Below are positions 23,783-33,704 of a DNA stretch of 64,000 nt, piece after piece. This stretch comes from Alphaproteobacteria bacterium RIFCSPHIGHO2_01_FULL_41_14. Lineage in GTDB: Bacteria > Pseudomonadota > Alphaproteobacteria > UBA7879 > UBA5542. The position numbers and the translations under genes were made by a program. The stretch lies in the NCBI GenBank assembly GCA_001767855.1, contig MEMF01000002.1, positions 557,493-621,492 on the forward strand, written 5' to 3'. How positions within the stretch are numbered: the stretch's first letter is position 1; every line of letters begins with the position of its first letter. The notes below the pieces were generated by a model. That model did not search any database and was not told where the DNA came from. It was given only the letters and a program-made list of their open reading frames with translations.

Positions 23783-26700
23783 ATGAAGTCTCTGATCGAG
23801 CTTTCTCTTAAATATCGTCGACTGGTTCTGTTGTTGTTTTCTTTTCTGGTAGGAGCCGGAATCGTGACGTATCTCACGATTCCGCGAGAGTCTGATCCTG
23901 ATGTTCAAATTCCCATCGTTTTTGTGTCCATAACGTATCGGGGTGTTTCACCTGAAGATAGTGAACGGCTTTTGTTAAAGCCAACGGAACAGCACCTTCA
24001 AAGCTTGGACGGTATCAAAGAGATTCAATCCACTGCCTCTGAAGGCATGGCAAATATTCAAATCAGCTTTCAGGCCGGAACCGACATCAATAAAGCCATT
24101 ACGCAAGTGCGGGATCGCATCAGTCTGGTTAAAAAGGAACTACCCATAGATGCAGATGAACCGCTTGTAACTGAAATTAATGTGAGTTTATTCCCCATTT
24201 TGATTGTCCAGCTTTCGGGGTCCGTTCCGGAAAGATTTTTATATAAAGTATCTGAAGATCTCCAAGACAAATTAGAACGAATCGACAAAGTCCTTACAGC
24301 AAAAGTTATTGGGGGCAGAGAAGAAATTTTGGAAATTCAGTTGGATCCCTTTAAAATGCAAGCCTATGATATTCAGATTGAAGATGTAATGGCGCTCTTT
24401 CGGGCCAACAACGCCATGGTACTTTCCGGTCAACTTGTTTTAGGAGACGGAGAATTCCCTTTAAAAACGCCAGGCCTTATTGTGACCGAGGATGGGTTTT
24501 CTAATTTTCCCATCAAAACAGTAAACAACGCTGTTGTCTTCCTTAAGGATATCGCGAATGTTCGCAAAACCTATAAAAGAACGCGCACGCTGTCGCGTGC
24601 CCAGGGTATTCCAACCATTTCTTTGGAGATCTCAAAAAGAATAGGAGAAAATATTATTCAGACCATCGATGAGTGTCGGAAAGTGACGAATGAATACTTA
24701 GCGCCACTCAAAGGAAAAGTGCAGGTTTCTTTTTCGCAAGATCGATCGAAAGACATTCGGAATATGCTCGCAGAACTGCAAAACAATATTATTTTGGCGG
24801 TCTTGTTAGTTATGATTGTTGTTATTTTTACTTTAGGGTGGCGCTCTTCTTTGCTTGTTGGGATCTCTATCCCGGCGTCTTTCTTAGCGGGTATCTTTTT
24901 CTTAGGGCTCATGAAAATCACGTTGAACATAGTGGTTCTTTTTAGCTTAATTTTGTCTGTGGGCATGTTAGTGGATGGGGCCATTATCGTCATCGAGTAT
25001 GCAGATCGTAAAATGGCAGAAGGGATGCGCCGCTTTGAGGCGTACAGAACCGCCGCCTTTAAAATGTCTGGACCCGTTATCTCTTCTTTGGCAACCCATA
25101 TTGTTGTCTTTCTACCTCTGCTGTTTTGGCCAGGCATTGTGGGGAAATTTATGAAATTTTTGCCGCTAACGTTGATTTGTACGTTAGGTATGTCTCTTTT
25201 TGTGGCGCTTATTCTGATCCCTGTTTTGGGCAGTTATTTTGGGAAATTAGATACAAAAGATACCGAAAAAATAAAAGAACTGGCCGAGGTGGAAACGGGG
25301 CCCTTAGAGAATTTTAAGGGTAGTTCTGGAGGGTATGTGAGATTCTTAAGTCCTCTTTTAAATGCGCCAAAAAAAACATTGCTGGGGGTGACAATTTTAG
25401 TTGTCGCTATCTTTGGAATTTATGGAAAGTTTGGTAAAGGAGTGGAGTTCTTTCCTTATATAGAACCGGAACAAGCCTCCTATTTAGTGCGTCTAAAGGG
25501 CAACCTCTCCACAGAAACAAAGTATGATCTCGTGACAGAGGTGGAATCTAAAATTCTACATGCGACGGAATTTAAATCTGTGTATACCAGCGCTGGATTG
25601 ATTGATGAAAGAGATCCGGAAATCATTGGTCGAATTACAGTAGAGCTTATCGATTGGAAGGACAGGGGGAAAGCAACCCCGCTGCTAGATCGTTATTTGA
25701 AAACCATGCAAGTTTTCCCCGGGTTAAAGATCGAGTTGGAGAAACAAAATAGTGGTCCCACCCAAGGAAAGGATATTCAAATTGAGATCACCTCCCAATC
25801 TCCTGAACTCATAGAGCCCGAACTAAAGAGACTTCGTTCCTTTATAGATAAAATACCAGGATTAAAGGATATTGACGATACAAGTCCCTTGCCAGGAATT
25901 GAATGGGCTGTTCAGATTGATCGTATTGAAGCCGCGAAAGCGGGCACAAATCTTGTGCAGATTGGTAACGTTGTGCAAATGGTGGGGGATGGCGTTAGAG
26001 TCTCCTCTTACCAGCCGTCTGAAAGTAAAAAAGCAGTCGATGTTACCCTTCGGTTTCCCGAAGAATATCGAAATCTGAAAAATCTTCAGGGGCTTAGATT
26101 ACCGACGAAAGAAGGGGCTTTACCCGTGGATTCTTTCATCAAAGTTTTGCCCAAACAAAAAGTTCACACCCTAGATCGTATTAATGGGAAATCTGTTAAA
26201 AAAATCATGGCAAATGTGGAGAAGGGGGTTCTTGCAAACAATAAGATTAAAGAAATCAAACAATTTTTGAAGGAAAACCCACCCTCTTCTAAAGTTTCTG
26301 TTGAGTTCAAAGGAGATCAAGAAGATCAGCAAGAGTCTCAGACCTTTCTTATCAATGCATTTGTGGTGGCCCTTTTTACTATCTTGATTATTCTCGTAGC
26401 TCAGTTCAACAGTTTCTTTAGCGCGTTCCTAGTTTTAAGTGCTGTTATTCTGGCGACAGCGGGGGGCCTCTTGGGGCTTTTAATTATGAATCAGCCCTTT
26501 AGTATTGTGATGGGAGGGATCGGGATGATTGCTTTGGCGGGGATTATTGTTAGTAATAATATTATTTTTATTGATACTTTTGATCATCTGTCGCAAACCA
26601 GCCAAAATATGAAAGAAGTCATTCTCAGAACGGGGGCTTTGCGTCTGCGTCCTATCGTGTTGACTCAGCTGACAGCGATCTTGGGGTTAATGCCCATTCT

Positions 26701-26911
26701 GCTGAGGCTTGATATAGATTTTATGAATTTTTCTGTCCATCAAGGGGCGCCTTCCAGTGCTTGGTGGGTACAACTCGCAACGGTTATTGCCTTTGGATTG
26801 GCCTTTGGATCCATTATTACGTTAATCGCAACGCCTTGTGCTTTGATGGTCAGAGAGAATTCCCGACGAAAGAAGGTATTAAAAGTAACAAAGAATATTG
26901 ACCCAACATGA
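23783..26911 (+). CDS. RND-family efflux pump inner-membrane protein
   Basis: 1042 residues, normal length for AcrB/MexB-type proton-driven exporters. Recognisable parts are the N-terminal helix and the RESDPDVQIPIVFVSITYRG segment, the first periplasmic domain, the central helices with GMLVDGAIIVIEYADR (essential charged residues of helix 4), the second periplasmic domain and the last helices (GGIGMIALAGIIVSNNIIFID). The RESDPDV signature places it in the group of uncharacterised RND pumps common in alphaproteobacteria and not among AcrB itself. Substrate unknown. Confidence 0.93.
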   Translation: MKSLIELSLKYRRLVLLLFSFLVGAGIVTYLTIPRESDPDVQIPIVFVSITYRGVSPEDSERLLLKPTEQHLQSLDGIKEIQSTASEGMANIQISFQAGTDINKAITQVRDRISLVKKELPIDADEPLVTEINVSLFPILIVQLSGSVPERFLYKVSEDLQDKLERIDKVLTAKVIGGREEILEIQLDPFKMQAYDIQIEDVMALFRANNAMVLSGQLVLGDGEFPLKTPGLIVTEDGFSNFPIKTVNNAVVFLKDIANVRKTYKRTRTLSRAQGIPTISLEISKRIGENIIQTIDECRKVTNEYLAPLKGKVQVSFSQDRSKDIRNMLAELQNNIILAVLLVMIVVIFTLGWRSSLLVGISIPASFLAGIFFLGLMKITLNIVVLFSLILSVGMLVDGAIIVIEYADRKMAEGMRRFEAYRTAAFKMSGPVISSLATHIVVFLPLLFWPGIVGKFMKFLPLTLICTLGMSLFVALILIPVLGSYFGKLDTKDTEKIKELAEVETGPLENFKGSSGGYVRFLSPLLNAPKKTLLGVTILVVAIFGIYGKFGKGVEFFPYIEPEQASYLVRLKGNLSTETKYDLVTEVESKILHATEFKSVYTSAGLIDERDPEIIGRITVELIDWKDRGKATPLLDRYLKTMQVFPGLKIELEKQNSGPTQGKDIQIEITSQSPELIEPELKRLRSFIDKIPGLKDIDDTSPLPGIEWAVQIDRIEAAKAGTNLVQIGNVVQMVGDGVRVSSYQPSESKKAVDVTLRFPEEYRNLKNLQGLRLPTKEGALPVDSFIKVLPKQKVHTLDRINGKSVKKIMANVEKGVLANNKIKEIKQFLKENPPSSKVSVEFKGDQEDQQESQTFLINAFVVALFTILIILVAQFNSFFSAFLVLSAVILATAGGLLGLLIMNQPFSIVMGGIGMIALAGIIVSNNIIFIDTFDHLSQTSQNMKEVILRTGALRLRPIVLTQLTAILGLMPILLRLDIDFMNFSVHQGAPSSAWWVQLATVIAFGLAFGSIITLIATPCALMVRENSRRKKVLKVTKNIDPT

Positions 26912-26938
26912 TTTGGACACTATAGTCTCTGCTTGTGT

Positions 26939-27014
26939 GGGTACTTAGCTCAGCCGGTAGAGCATCTGACTTTTAATCAGGGGGTCATAGGTTCGAATCC
27001 TATAGTACCCACCA
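26939..27014 (+). tRNA. tRNA-Lys (TTT)
   Basis: 76 bases with encoded CCA. Acceptor GGGTACT pairs with AGTACCC; the anticodon loop CTTTTAA gives TTT; D and T arms (GGTTCGAATCC) are standard. Confidence 0.97.
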
Positions 27015-27100
27015 CTTTTTCAAAAAGAGCCTCCTCACAGGTTTTTCCGCTTTAAAGTTATTTTTCTATAGAGTAAACTCTACACAAATGGTTTAGGCAC

Positions 27101-28546
27101 ATGTTGAATACGCTATCAAAGCAAACGGATACGCTTTTTAGAAAAACATCCCCCGTGAATACGGAGGCTGAGCAAGCTTTGTTGGGATGCATCCTTCACA
27201 ATAATCATGCGTTGGAAAAAGTTTCTGACTTCTTAAGGGCAGAGCACTTTGCTGACAAAAACAATGGGAAAGTGTTTCGAGCCATTTGCCGTCTGATCGA
27301 CCAAGGCAAAGTGGCAGATCCCATCACCTTAAAAGACTTTTTTGAAAAGGAACAAGACCTGAGCGAAATTGGGGGGGTCCACTATCTTCTTCAATTAGCA
27401 GATTCGGTTGTGTCTATCGGAAATGCGGCTCACTATGGTCAGCTTATTTATGACCTCTTCTTGAGACGTGAACTGATTGATATCGGGGAAGAGATGGTGG
27501 TGACAGCCCATGGCCATGACCTGGAAAAAGGGGCAGTGAACCAAATCGAAGAGGCTGAACAGAAATTATTTAATTTGGTATTAACGGGGGCTGGAACCGA
27601 ATCCAAAGCACAATCTCTGCATGATTCTTTGGTGACTGCTTTAAAGATCGCAGAGGTTGCATATAAACGAGACAGCAAAGTGGTGGGAATCACCACCGGC
27701 CTTCGAGATATTGATAAGTGGTTGGGGGGATTACATCCTTCTGATTTGGTCATTGTGGCAGGTCGTCCTTCCATGGGAAAAACAGGTTTTGGGGCCACCA
27801 TCGCCTTTAATGCGGCTTTGGCACGTCACCAAAAAAAGAATGAAGGCGGCGTTGTTGCCTTTTTCTCGTTAGAAATGTCATCAGACCAGATTGCTACTCG
27901 TTTATTGTCCCAAGAGGCTAAAATTACCTCTGATAAGATCAGGCGAGGGGAGCTTAGTTCCTCGGATTTTCCCAAACTGATTGAGGCCAACCGACGCATT
28001 AGTGAGCTGCCTCTATATATCGATGATACGCCGGCACTCACAGTATCTTCTCTTCGCACAAAAGCTAGAAGATTAAAGCGTCAACAGGGATTAGACATGA
28101 TCGTAGTTGATTACCTTCAATTGATGCGGGGTGGGGTGAACAGTCTTGAAAACCGTGTCCAAGAAATTTCGGAAATCACGCGGGGACTCAAAGCGTTGGC
28201 AAAAGAATTACACGTACCCGTTATGGCCCTTTCACAATTGTCTCGTGCCGTTGAACAGCGGGATGACAAGCGGCCACATCTCTCTGACCTCCGAGAGTCT
28301 GGGTCCATTGAGCAAGATGCCGATGTGGTGATCTTTATTTATCGGGAAGAATATTATGAATCCCGTAAGGAACCTGAAGCAGGTACAGAAAAATATGCTG
28401 TTTGGCAAGAGAGGATGGAGACAATTCAGAATCAAGCTGATATTATTATAGCGAAGCAACGTCATGGTCCTGTTGGAACGGTAAAGCTCTTCTTTGATGC
28501 GAGATTCACGCATTTTGCTGACCTTGCAAAAACCCAGCAGAATTAA
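27101..28546 (+). CDS. dnaB: Replicative DNA helicase DnaB
   Basis: Hexameric helicase of the replication fork. 481 residues: N-terminal primase-interacting domain (NTEAEQALLGCILHNN...), then the RecA-like ATPase with Walker A (GRPSMGKTGFG near residue 225), FFSLEMSSDQIATRL, Walker B (MIVVDYLQLM near 333), and LSDLRESGSIEQDADVV with the DnaB-characteristic arginine finger region. An inverted repeat TAGAGT-AA-ACTCTA at 27069-27082 lies just upstream and could be an operator. The LexA-like gene begins 22 bases downstream. Confidence 0.95.
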   Translation: MLNTLSKQTDTLFRKTSPVNTEAEQALLGCILHNNHALEKVSDFLRAEHFADKNNGKVFRAICRLIDQGKVADPITLKDFFEKEQDLSEIGGVHYLLQLADSVVSIGNAAHYGQLIYDLFLRRELIDIGEEMVVTAHGHDLEKGAVNQIEEAEQKLFNLVLTGAGTESKAQSLHDSLVTALKIAEVAYKRDSKVVGITTGLRDIDKWLGGLHPSDLVIVAGRPSMGKTGFGATIAFNAALARHQKKNEGGVVAFFSLEMSSDQIATRLLSQEAKITSDKIRRGELSSSDFPKLIEANRRISELPLYIDDTPALTVSSLRTKARRLKRQQGLDMIVVDYLQLMRGGVNSLENRVQEISEITRGLKALAKELHVPVMALSQLSRAVEQRDDKRPHLSDLRESGSIEQDADVVIFIYREEYYESRKEPEAGTEKYAVWQERMETIQNQADIIIAKQRHGPVGTVKLFFDARFTHFADLAKTQQN

Positions 28547-28568
28547 TTTTGAACAGGGAATAAGAAAA

Positions 28569-29270
28569 GTGTTAACAAAACAGCAGCAAAAACTTCTATT
28601 TTTCATTAAAAGTTTTCAAGACCAGAAGGGGATTAGTCCTTCCTACGATGAGATGAGATGTGCTTTAAACCAAAAGTCAAAGTCTAGTGTGCACATGTTA
28701 TTGAAGGCCCTTGTGGAACGAGGTTTTGTGCGGAAACTGAACCATAAAGCGCGCGCCATAGAAGTGATCAAGTTTGTGAATCAAGATTCCGCCTTTGCTG
28801 CAAGTGAGGGGCGTCCTCTGAAGGTAGAGGAAAATCAACCTTCCGTTGTATCTTCTCAGTCTAAGGACGAAATGCTTGCCTATGTGCCTTTTTATGGCAA
28901 ACACAGCACCATTTTCTCCCTGAAAACTTTTTTATCGAGCCCTGAAAAAATATTGTCCATTCCAAAGGAAATCCTTTTCTATCTAGAAGGACATGATTAT
29001 TGTGCCTTGCAAATAAGTGGAGAATCCCTCAAAGAAGTAGCCATCCTTGATGACGATATGTTATTTTTTAAAATGGGTGTAGAGGCACACCCTGGGCAGA
29101 TTGTTTTAGCCGTGGTGGATGATGAGACGGTGCACATGAAGAAATGGGAAATCACGGACGGAAAAGTGGTGTTATCCCTGGGGAGTAAATACATGATGCC
29201 TCAAGTCTATGACAGGGATAGAGTTAGCATTAAGGGCGTAATGGTGGCGCTCGGAAGGGTTTATAAGTAA
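28569..29270 (+). CDS. lexA: LexA-like repressor lacking the Ala-Gly cleavage bond
   Basis: 233 residues from GTG 28569. The N-terminal winged helix (LTKQQQKLLFFIKSFQD, SPSYDEMRCAL, KSSVHMLLKALVERGFVRKL) matches LexA, and the C-terminal S24 domain is present: the serine in SGESLKEVAILDDD (S153; usual GDSM) and a lysine in TVHMKKWE (K191 or K192). The self-cleavage site, normally G-R-x-A-A-G, reads G-K-H-S-T-I (110-115), so no Ala-Gly pair exists. It may be a non-cleavable or differently cleaved repressor. It lies directly after dnaB; its 3' end overlaps convergent ksgA by 10 bases. No LexA box was found near it by eye. Confidence 0.83.
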   Translation: MLTKQQQKLLFFIKSFQDQKGISPSYDEMRCALNQKSKSSVHMLLKALVERGFVRKLNHKARAIEVIKFVNQDSAFAASEGRPLKVEENQPSVVSSQSKDEMLAYVPFYGKHSTIFSLKTFLSSPEKILSIPKEILFYLEGHDYCALQISGESLKEVAILDDDMLFFKMGVEAHPGQIVLAVVDDETVHMKKWEITDGKVVLSLGSKYMMPQVYDRDRVSIKGVMVALGRVYK

Positions 29271-30058
29271 TCCTTCAAGGAATCAGCCAATTCACAAAAT
29301 TGCACCACAGACACTTCTTCGGGTCGTATGTGCCTTTCTATTCCCACCTTTTTAAATATCCCTAAAAGATCCGGATGGCCCAGTTTCTTGAGGCTGGTGC
29401 CGATCATCTTTCGGCGTTGATGAAAAACAAGTTGGGTGAGTGTTTCCAAATGTGTCTGAGAGACATCATAAAGGGGTCTCTCTCGGGGGATCAGATGAAC
29501 CACGGCGGACATCACCTTGGGAGAGGGCTTGAAGGCCTCAGGGGGGACAGTAAACAGCAGCTTTACCTCACAGAGCCATTGCACCAAGATGGAGAGTCGA
29601 CCATAGGCCTTTGTTTTCGGTTGGGCACAAAGTCTCTCCACAACTTCTTCTTGCAGCATGAGTGTCAAGGAGGTGATGGAGGAGAGTTCACTCATCCAAT
29701 TCAGCAAAAGCTTATTGCCGATGTTATAGGGAAGGTTCGCCACGATTTTTATTTTTTGAGAGAACTCTTCTTTAAGGGATATCTGTAAAGCATCCTTTTT
29801 TAGCAAAGAAAATCGAGGGCTTTCTAGCTTTTCTAGGCTGGGCCAGAATTGGCGATCAATTTCAATACTTGTCAGATGGTGTATATTAGAGGCAAGAAGG
29901 GTGCGCGTTAGAATGCCTGGACCTGGTCCAATTTCAATCACACGGTCCGTGGGGGAAAGGTGGGCGTGGGTGATAATTCGATCCACAACAGAGATGTCGA
30001 TTAAAAAATGCTGTCCAAATTTTTTATGGGGGATAAATCGCTTAGATTCTGATTTCAA
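29261..30058 (-). CDS. rsmA: 16S rRNA dimethyladenosine transferase
   Basis: Dimethylates two adjacent adenines in helix 45 of 16S rRNA (also called KsgA). 265 residues with the SAM motif EIGPGPGILTRTLL near residue 42, the catalytic NLPYNIGNKLLL motif near 109 and the family's C-terminal helical domain with FHQRRKMI. The start ATG lies within the end of surA (17-base overlap), indicating coupling. The usual pdxA between surA and ksgA is missing. Confidence 0.95.
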   Translation of the reverse strand: MKSESKRFIPHKKFGQHFLIDISVVDRIITHAHLSPTDRVIEIGPGPGILTRTLLASNIHHLTSIEIDRQFWPSLEKLESPRFSLLKKDALQISLKEEFSQKIKIVANLPYNIGNKLLLNWMSELSSITSLTLMLQEEVVERLCAQPKTKAYGRLSILVQWLCEVKLLFTVPPEAFKPSPKVMSAVVHLIPRERPLYDVSQTHLETLTQLVFHQRRKMIGTSLKKLGHPDLLGIFKKVGIERHIRPEEVSVVQFCELADSLKDYL

Positions 30059-31424
30059 TAGAGGCTACTCTTTTAGCTTCCTTTAATTTTTGTTCCGAAA
30101 TAGACATAAATCTTTGATTTGAAATTTGATTGGCAACGCCTTCAATAGACTTCGTCTTCTCTACCGGTGTTTCGGCTCGTTCGCAGACTAGGAAAAACAC
30201 AATGGTATTATTGGCGGGATTAAAAATACCTTTGCTGGGAACGCCTGTTTCCAGGTCTTTCAGGACCGTCTGTAGATCAGGGGACAGATCATTCAATCGT
30301 ACCGTTTTATATACATGGATCTGGGAGTCGGGGATTTGATCAGAAAGCTGGTCAAATTCAGTACACGTGGTCGTCGTTTGTACCAGTTTGTTTAGCTTTT
30401 CCATCTTTTCATCAAGTTCTTTTTGATCTTTGGCCATTTTCTCAGATATTTTAACTTCAATCTGGCGTGCCGTCAGGGTGGGCTGTAACACATTGGTATC
30501 TTTTTTATCGATCAGGAGGATAAGTTTATACCCTTGTTCTGTCCGAATCGGAGAGGTTATCTGGCCTGGTTGAAGGTGCTGCAACGTTTCTAAGAGTTCT
30601 GTCTCAATCATGTCTTGATTAATCCATCCTATATCTCCACCCCGAGCGGCAGAGGGGGCGTGAGATTGGGTATGGGCAAGCATCATAAAGGGTTGCTTTG
30701 CTTTGAGTCCATTTTGAATTTTTGCCATGGCTTCTAAAGCTTTTTCCTCTGACCCGCCCTCTGGGACGTAGATTTCAATTTCAGCTAAATGGTACTGAAT
30801 ATTGTTTAAAGAAGGGCTTATGATTTCTTTTAATTCTTTTTTGTCGATTTCTAAAGAGCTTCCCGCCCACGCGCCTATGTACTGTCTCCAGAGCAAATCA
30901 GCTTTAATAGAAGTAATGAGAGTTGATTCAGGAATGCCTCGTGTTTTTAACATTTTTCGAAAGCTGTTTTTAGGAAAGTTGTTTTGTTTTTCAAGATGTT
31001 CAATAGTTGTTTCAATATCTTTTGGGTCGGCTTTAAGACTGAATTTTTCTGTTGTCTGAATTTTGATCAATTCATCAATTAAAATATTTAAAACTTGGTG
31101 TATGACTTGACTTTTTTCTGTGGGGGATAGTTTTTCAATCGGCATCTTAAGGACGAGTTTGAGCTTGTTATGTAAATCTTTTACAGATATGGGTGTTCCA
31201 TTCACTATGGCGGCAATCGTTGCCGTTCCCGAGGGGTGACGGTCTTTTTTGTAGAGAGTGATTTTTTTTTCAGTAGAAGACAGAGGTTTCTCAGAGATGA
31301 ATTCAGATGCATTGTTATCGTGATCAACAGGAGGAGGGGTATCCAAACTTCTAGAAAAAGAAACGCCGACCCCAGAGGCTATCTGACACAAAAGAAAAAG
31401 AAAGGGTAAAATTCTAAGAAACAT
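30042..31424 (-). CDS. surA: Periplasmic chaperone SurA (peptidyl-prolyl isomerase)
   Basis: Outer-membrane protein chaperone. 460 residues: signal peptide (MFLRILPFLFLLCQIASGVG), a SurA N-terminal helical domain (TIAAIVNGTPISVKDLHNKL onward, about 70-200), one parvulin domain (about 225-325, with AARGGDIGWI and LQPGQITSPIRTEQGYKLI), and a C-terminal helix region. Its place facing lptF-lptG-lptD matches the alphaproteobacterial cluster for outer-membrane assembly. Compared with relatives, the region before the N-domain is longer (residues 25-70) and low in conservation. Confidence 0.88.
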   Translation of the reverse strand: MFLRILPFLFLLCQIASGVGVSFSRSLDTPPPVDHDNNASEFISEKPLSSTEKKITLYKKDRHPSGTATIAAIVNGTPISVKDLHNKLKLVLKMPIEKLSPTEKSQVIHQVLNILIDELIKIQTTEKFSLKADPKDIETTIEHLEKQNNFPKNSFRKMLKTRGIPESTLITSIKADLLWRQYIGAWAGSSLEIDKKELKEIISPSLNNIQYHLAEIEIYVPEGGSEEKALEAMAKIQNGLKAKQPFMMLAHTQSHAPSAARGGDIGWINQDMIETELLETLQHLQPGQITSPIRTEQGYKLILLIDKKDTNVLQPTLTARQIEVKISEKMAKDQKELDEKMEKLNKLVQTTTTCTEFDQLSDQIPDSQIHVYKTVRLNDLSPDLQTVLKDLETGVPSKGIFNPANNTIVFFLVCERAETPVEKTKSIEGVANQISNQRFMSISEQKLKEAKRVASIEIRI

Positions 31425-31452
31425 TATTTTTTAAATTTAAGTTAAATACACG

Positions 31453-31481
31453 TTGGAAAAAGATTCCGAACAGGTTACTAA
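31453..31481 (+). promoter_or_regulatory. Candidate promoter of lptF-lptG-lptD
   Basis: TTGGAA at 31453-31458, a 17-base spacer and TACTAA at 31476-31481, in the 105-base divergent gap between surA and lptF. Each box matches the sigma-70 consensus at four of six positions. Confidence 0.35.
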
Positions 31482-31529
31482 TTGAGTTATATTCACGAGA
31501 TGCATTTAAGTCAAATTTTTAAATAAAAC

Positions 31530-32606
31530 ATGAAAAAGATAGAAAAATATATTCTCAAAGAGATTAGCCTAACATTCTTTTTTATTGTTGGCATTTTGGT
31601 TGCCTCGTTGTGGGTCATCCAATCTTTAAAATTTATGGGCCCTTTTTTGAAGTCAAGCGAAGGACTTTTATCCTTTTTTTATCTGATCCTTCTGACTTTA
31701 CCAGATTTATTGGTCATTATCGCGCCGGTGGGGTTACTCATTTCCATTGTTATTTTATACAATCGGTTCCATGCTGACAGAGAATTACCGGTTATGTTTT
31801 CATCAGGATATAGTGTGTGGCAAATTGCTCGTCCAGCTTTGTTTTTTTCAGGTGGGGTTACCCTTTTTATCTATGTGTTAAGCATTTTTATTTTGCCGGC
31901 CTCTTTTGGCAGAATCCGAGATATGGAAATGCAGCTTAAGTCTTCTTTACCAAGCGTCCTCGTTCAAGAAGGCGTTTTTAACTCTTTTGGGGATATCACA
32001 ATTTATGTTAATAACAAGATTGGAAATAACATAAAGGGCATCATTGCCCATGTGCAAGAACCTAACAAAAACCCTTATACCATTATAGCAAGAGAAGGGG
32101 AGCTTGTAATCGAAGACAGAATGCCAAAGATTTTTATGGAGCATGGAACCCGTCAAGAAAAAAACCTTGTCAGTGGAGAGTTATCTGTTTTGTATTTTGA
32201 CCGTACGATTATTTCTTTAGCAGAGGAAGGAAAGTCTACCCCACATATTCGACCTAAAAAGCCATATGAATTGTCTGTTTTTGAACTCATTTCTCCTGAT
32301 AATATTACTTTGCCCCATGGGCAAAAGCTTTATGCTGAGGGATATCAGCGTCTATTGAGTCCCCTATACTCTATGGCTTTTGCCATGATTGGCCTTTGTT
32401 TCCTTTTATATGCTTCCTTCCGCCGTCGAGGACAATCTCTTTCCATTTTCCAAGCTATTTTTGTGGCTTTGGTATTGGAAAGTTTGTCTTTGTTTTTAAT
32501 GAACTTAGGGGCGCAAAGTTGGTACGGTATTTTCGGGGCCTATGTCTTGATGATAGGAACAATCTTTGTATGTTTTTTGATTTTGAGGAAAGAGGCTAAA
32601 ATCTAA
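31530..32606 (+). CDS. lptF: LPS export ABC transporter permease LptF
   Basis: One of the two membrane subunits of the LptBFGC machine that extracts lipopolysaccharide from the inner membrane. 358 residues, six helices in the YjgP/YjgQ layout: three near the N-terminus, a periplasmic beta-jellyroll (about 120-260) and three at the end (LLSPLYSMAFAMIGLCFLL...). MKKIEKYILKEISLTFFF is the usual opening. Two bases separate it from lptG. Confidence 0.9.
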   Translation: MKKIEKYILKEISLTFFFIVGILVASLWVIQSLKFMGPFLKSSEGLLSFFYLILLTLPDLLVIIAPVGLLISIVILYNRFHADRELPVMFSSGYSVWQIARPALFFSGGVTLFIYVLSIFILPASFGRIRDMEMQLKSSLPSVLVQEGVFNSFGDITIYVNNKIGNNIKGIIAHVQEPNKNPYTIIAREGELVIEDRMPKIFMEHGTRQEKNLVSGELSVLYFDRTIISLAEEGKSTPHIRPKKPYELSVFELISPDNITLPHGQKLYAEGYQRLLSPLYSMAFAMIGLCFLLYASFRRRGQSLSIFQAIFVALVLESLSLFLMNLGAQSWYGIFGAYVLMIGTIFVCFLILRKEAKI

Positions 32607-32608
32607 CA

Positions 32609-33703
32609 GTGAGATATTTCCTTACTTTATCAAGATACATATGGAAATCATTCTTTGTATGGAATGGGGTTGTTTTATCTGTTTTGGCTTTTGTATCGTT
32701 TTTATTTAATGTGGTGGAATTAAAACGACGCGCTCATGGCAACGATTATATAAAATTTGGCCAAATTGTTAAAATCTCTTTTTTACAGTTACCAAGCATT
32801 TTGGATCAGCTTACCCCTTTGGTTGTATTATTTTCCACCATGATTTTTTTATGGATTCTTCAGAAGAGATCTGAGATTACAGTCATAAGATCTTTGGGTT
32901 ATTCTATTTGGTCCTTGGTTACCCCCATGATTATGGGGGTTGGGCTCTATTCCATTGTTTATTTCTCTCTCCTAAATTCTTTGTCATCCTCTATGAAGGA
33001 AGAAAGTATCGTTTATCAGAATCAAGTTTTTCGAAAAACAACAGATTTGTCCGCGGTTTCTAAAAGCGGTTTATGGTTGAAACATCCAAAACTTAATGGT
33101 GATTATACAATCATTCATTTGGGGGCTTTGCTGGATCAAAAAACTTTTGGGGTTTCAACTCTTTATGACTTTGCTCCCGACGGCCAATTCATTAAAAGAT
33201 ATGATGTAGAAAAAGTTGATGTGCAATCGAATCAATGGATTTTAGAGCATCCGCGGCTTACGGAGTCAAATGAAATTCAAGTACCCGTAGAGAACGTTGC
33301 TTTGGATATCAAATTCACTCTTCAGAAGATCCAACAAACTTTTCAAGCCCCTATTTCTATTTCCTTTTGGAAACTTCCTAAGTTTATAAACTTGATTGAA
33401 AAAACAGGCCTGTCTTCCACCGAACACACTCTGTATTTTTTTAACTTATTGATGAAGCCTTTTATACTTCTTGCGATGGTATTGATCGGGGGCGTGTGTG
33501 CCTTTGCGTCGCTGAGACGACAAGATGCTTTTGTTTTTATTTTGTCTGGCATTTTTGCTGGATTCTTTCTGCATTTTTTACATCAAGTTTTTTACGCTTT
33601 GGGAGAATCCTTAAAAATTCCCTTGTTCTTTGCCGCTCTAACACCAACTTTTATTAGTATTTTGGTTGGGTTAATATTTCTCGTTCATTTAGAAGAAGGT
33701 TAA
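32609..33703 (+). CDS. lptG: LPS export ABC transporter permease LptG
   Basis: Partner of LptF, 364 residues, same architecture. GTG start at 32609 directly follows the lptF stop. The N-terminus (LTLSRYIWKSFFVWNGVVLS), the segment SFLQLPSILDQLTPLVVLFSTM and the C-terminal FAGFFLHFLHQVFYALGES identify LptG. lptD follows after one base, so the three genes form one operon and imply that the cell still makes LPS. Confidence 0.9.
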   Translation: MRYFLTLSRYIWKSFFVWNGVVLSVLAFVSFLFNVVELKRRAHGNDYIKFGQIVKISFLQLPSILDQLTPLVVLFSTMIFLWILQKRSEITVIRSLGYSIWSLVTPMIMGVGLYSIVYFSLLNSLSSSMKEESIVYQNQVFRKTTDLSAVSKSGLWLKHPKLNGDYTIIHLGALLDQKTFGVSTLYDFAPDGQFIKRYDVEKVDVQSNQWILEHPRLTESNEIQVPVENVALDIKFTLQKIQQTFQAPISISFWKLPKFINLIEKTGLSSTEHTLYFFNLLMKPFILLAMVLIGGVCAFASLRRQDAFVFILSGIFAGFFLHFLHQVFYALGESLKIPLFFAALTPTFISILVGLIFLVHLEEG

Positions 33704-33704
33704 A

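Noticed and set aside
27069..27082. Palindrome TAGAGT-AA-ACTCTA before dnaB as a LexA box
   Set aside because: It does not match the alphaproteobacterial GTTC-N7-GTTC or GAAC-N7-GAAC pattern; left only as a possible operator in the dnaB entry.
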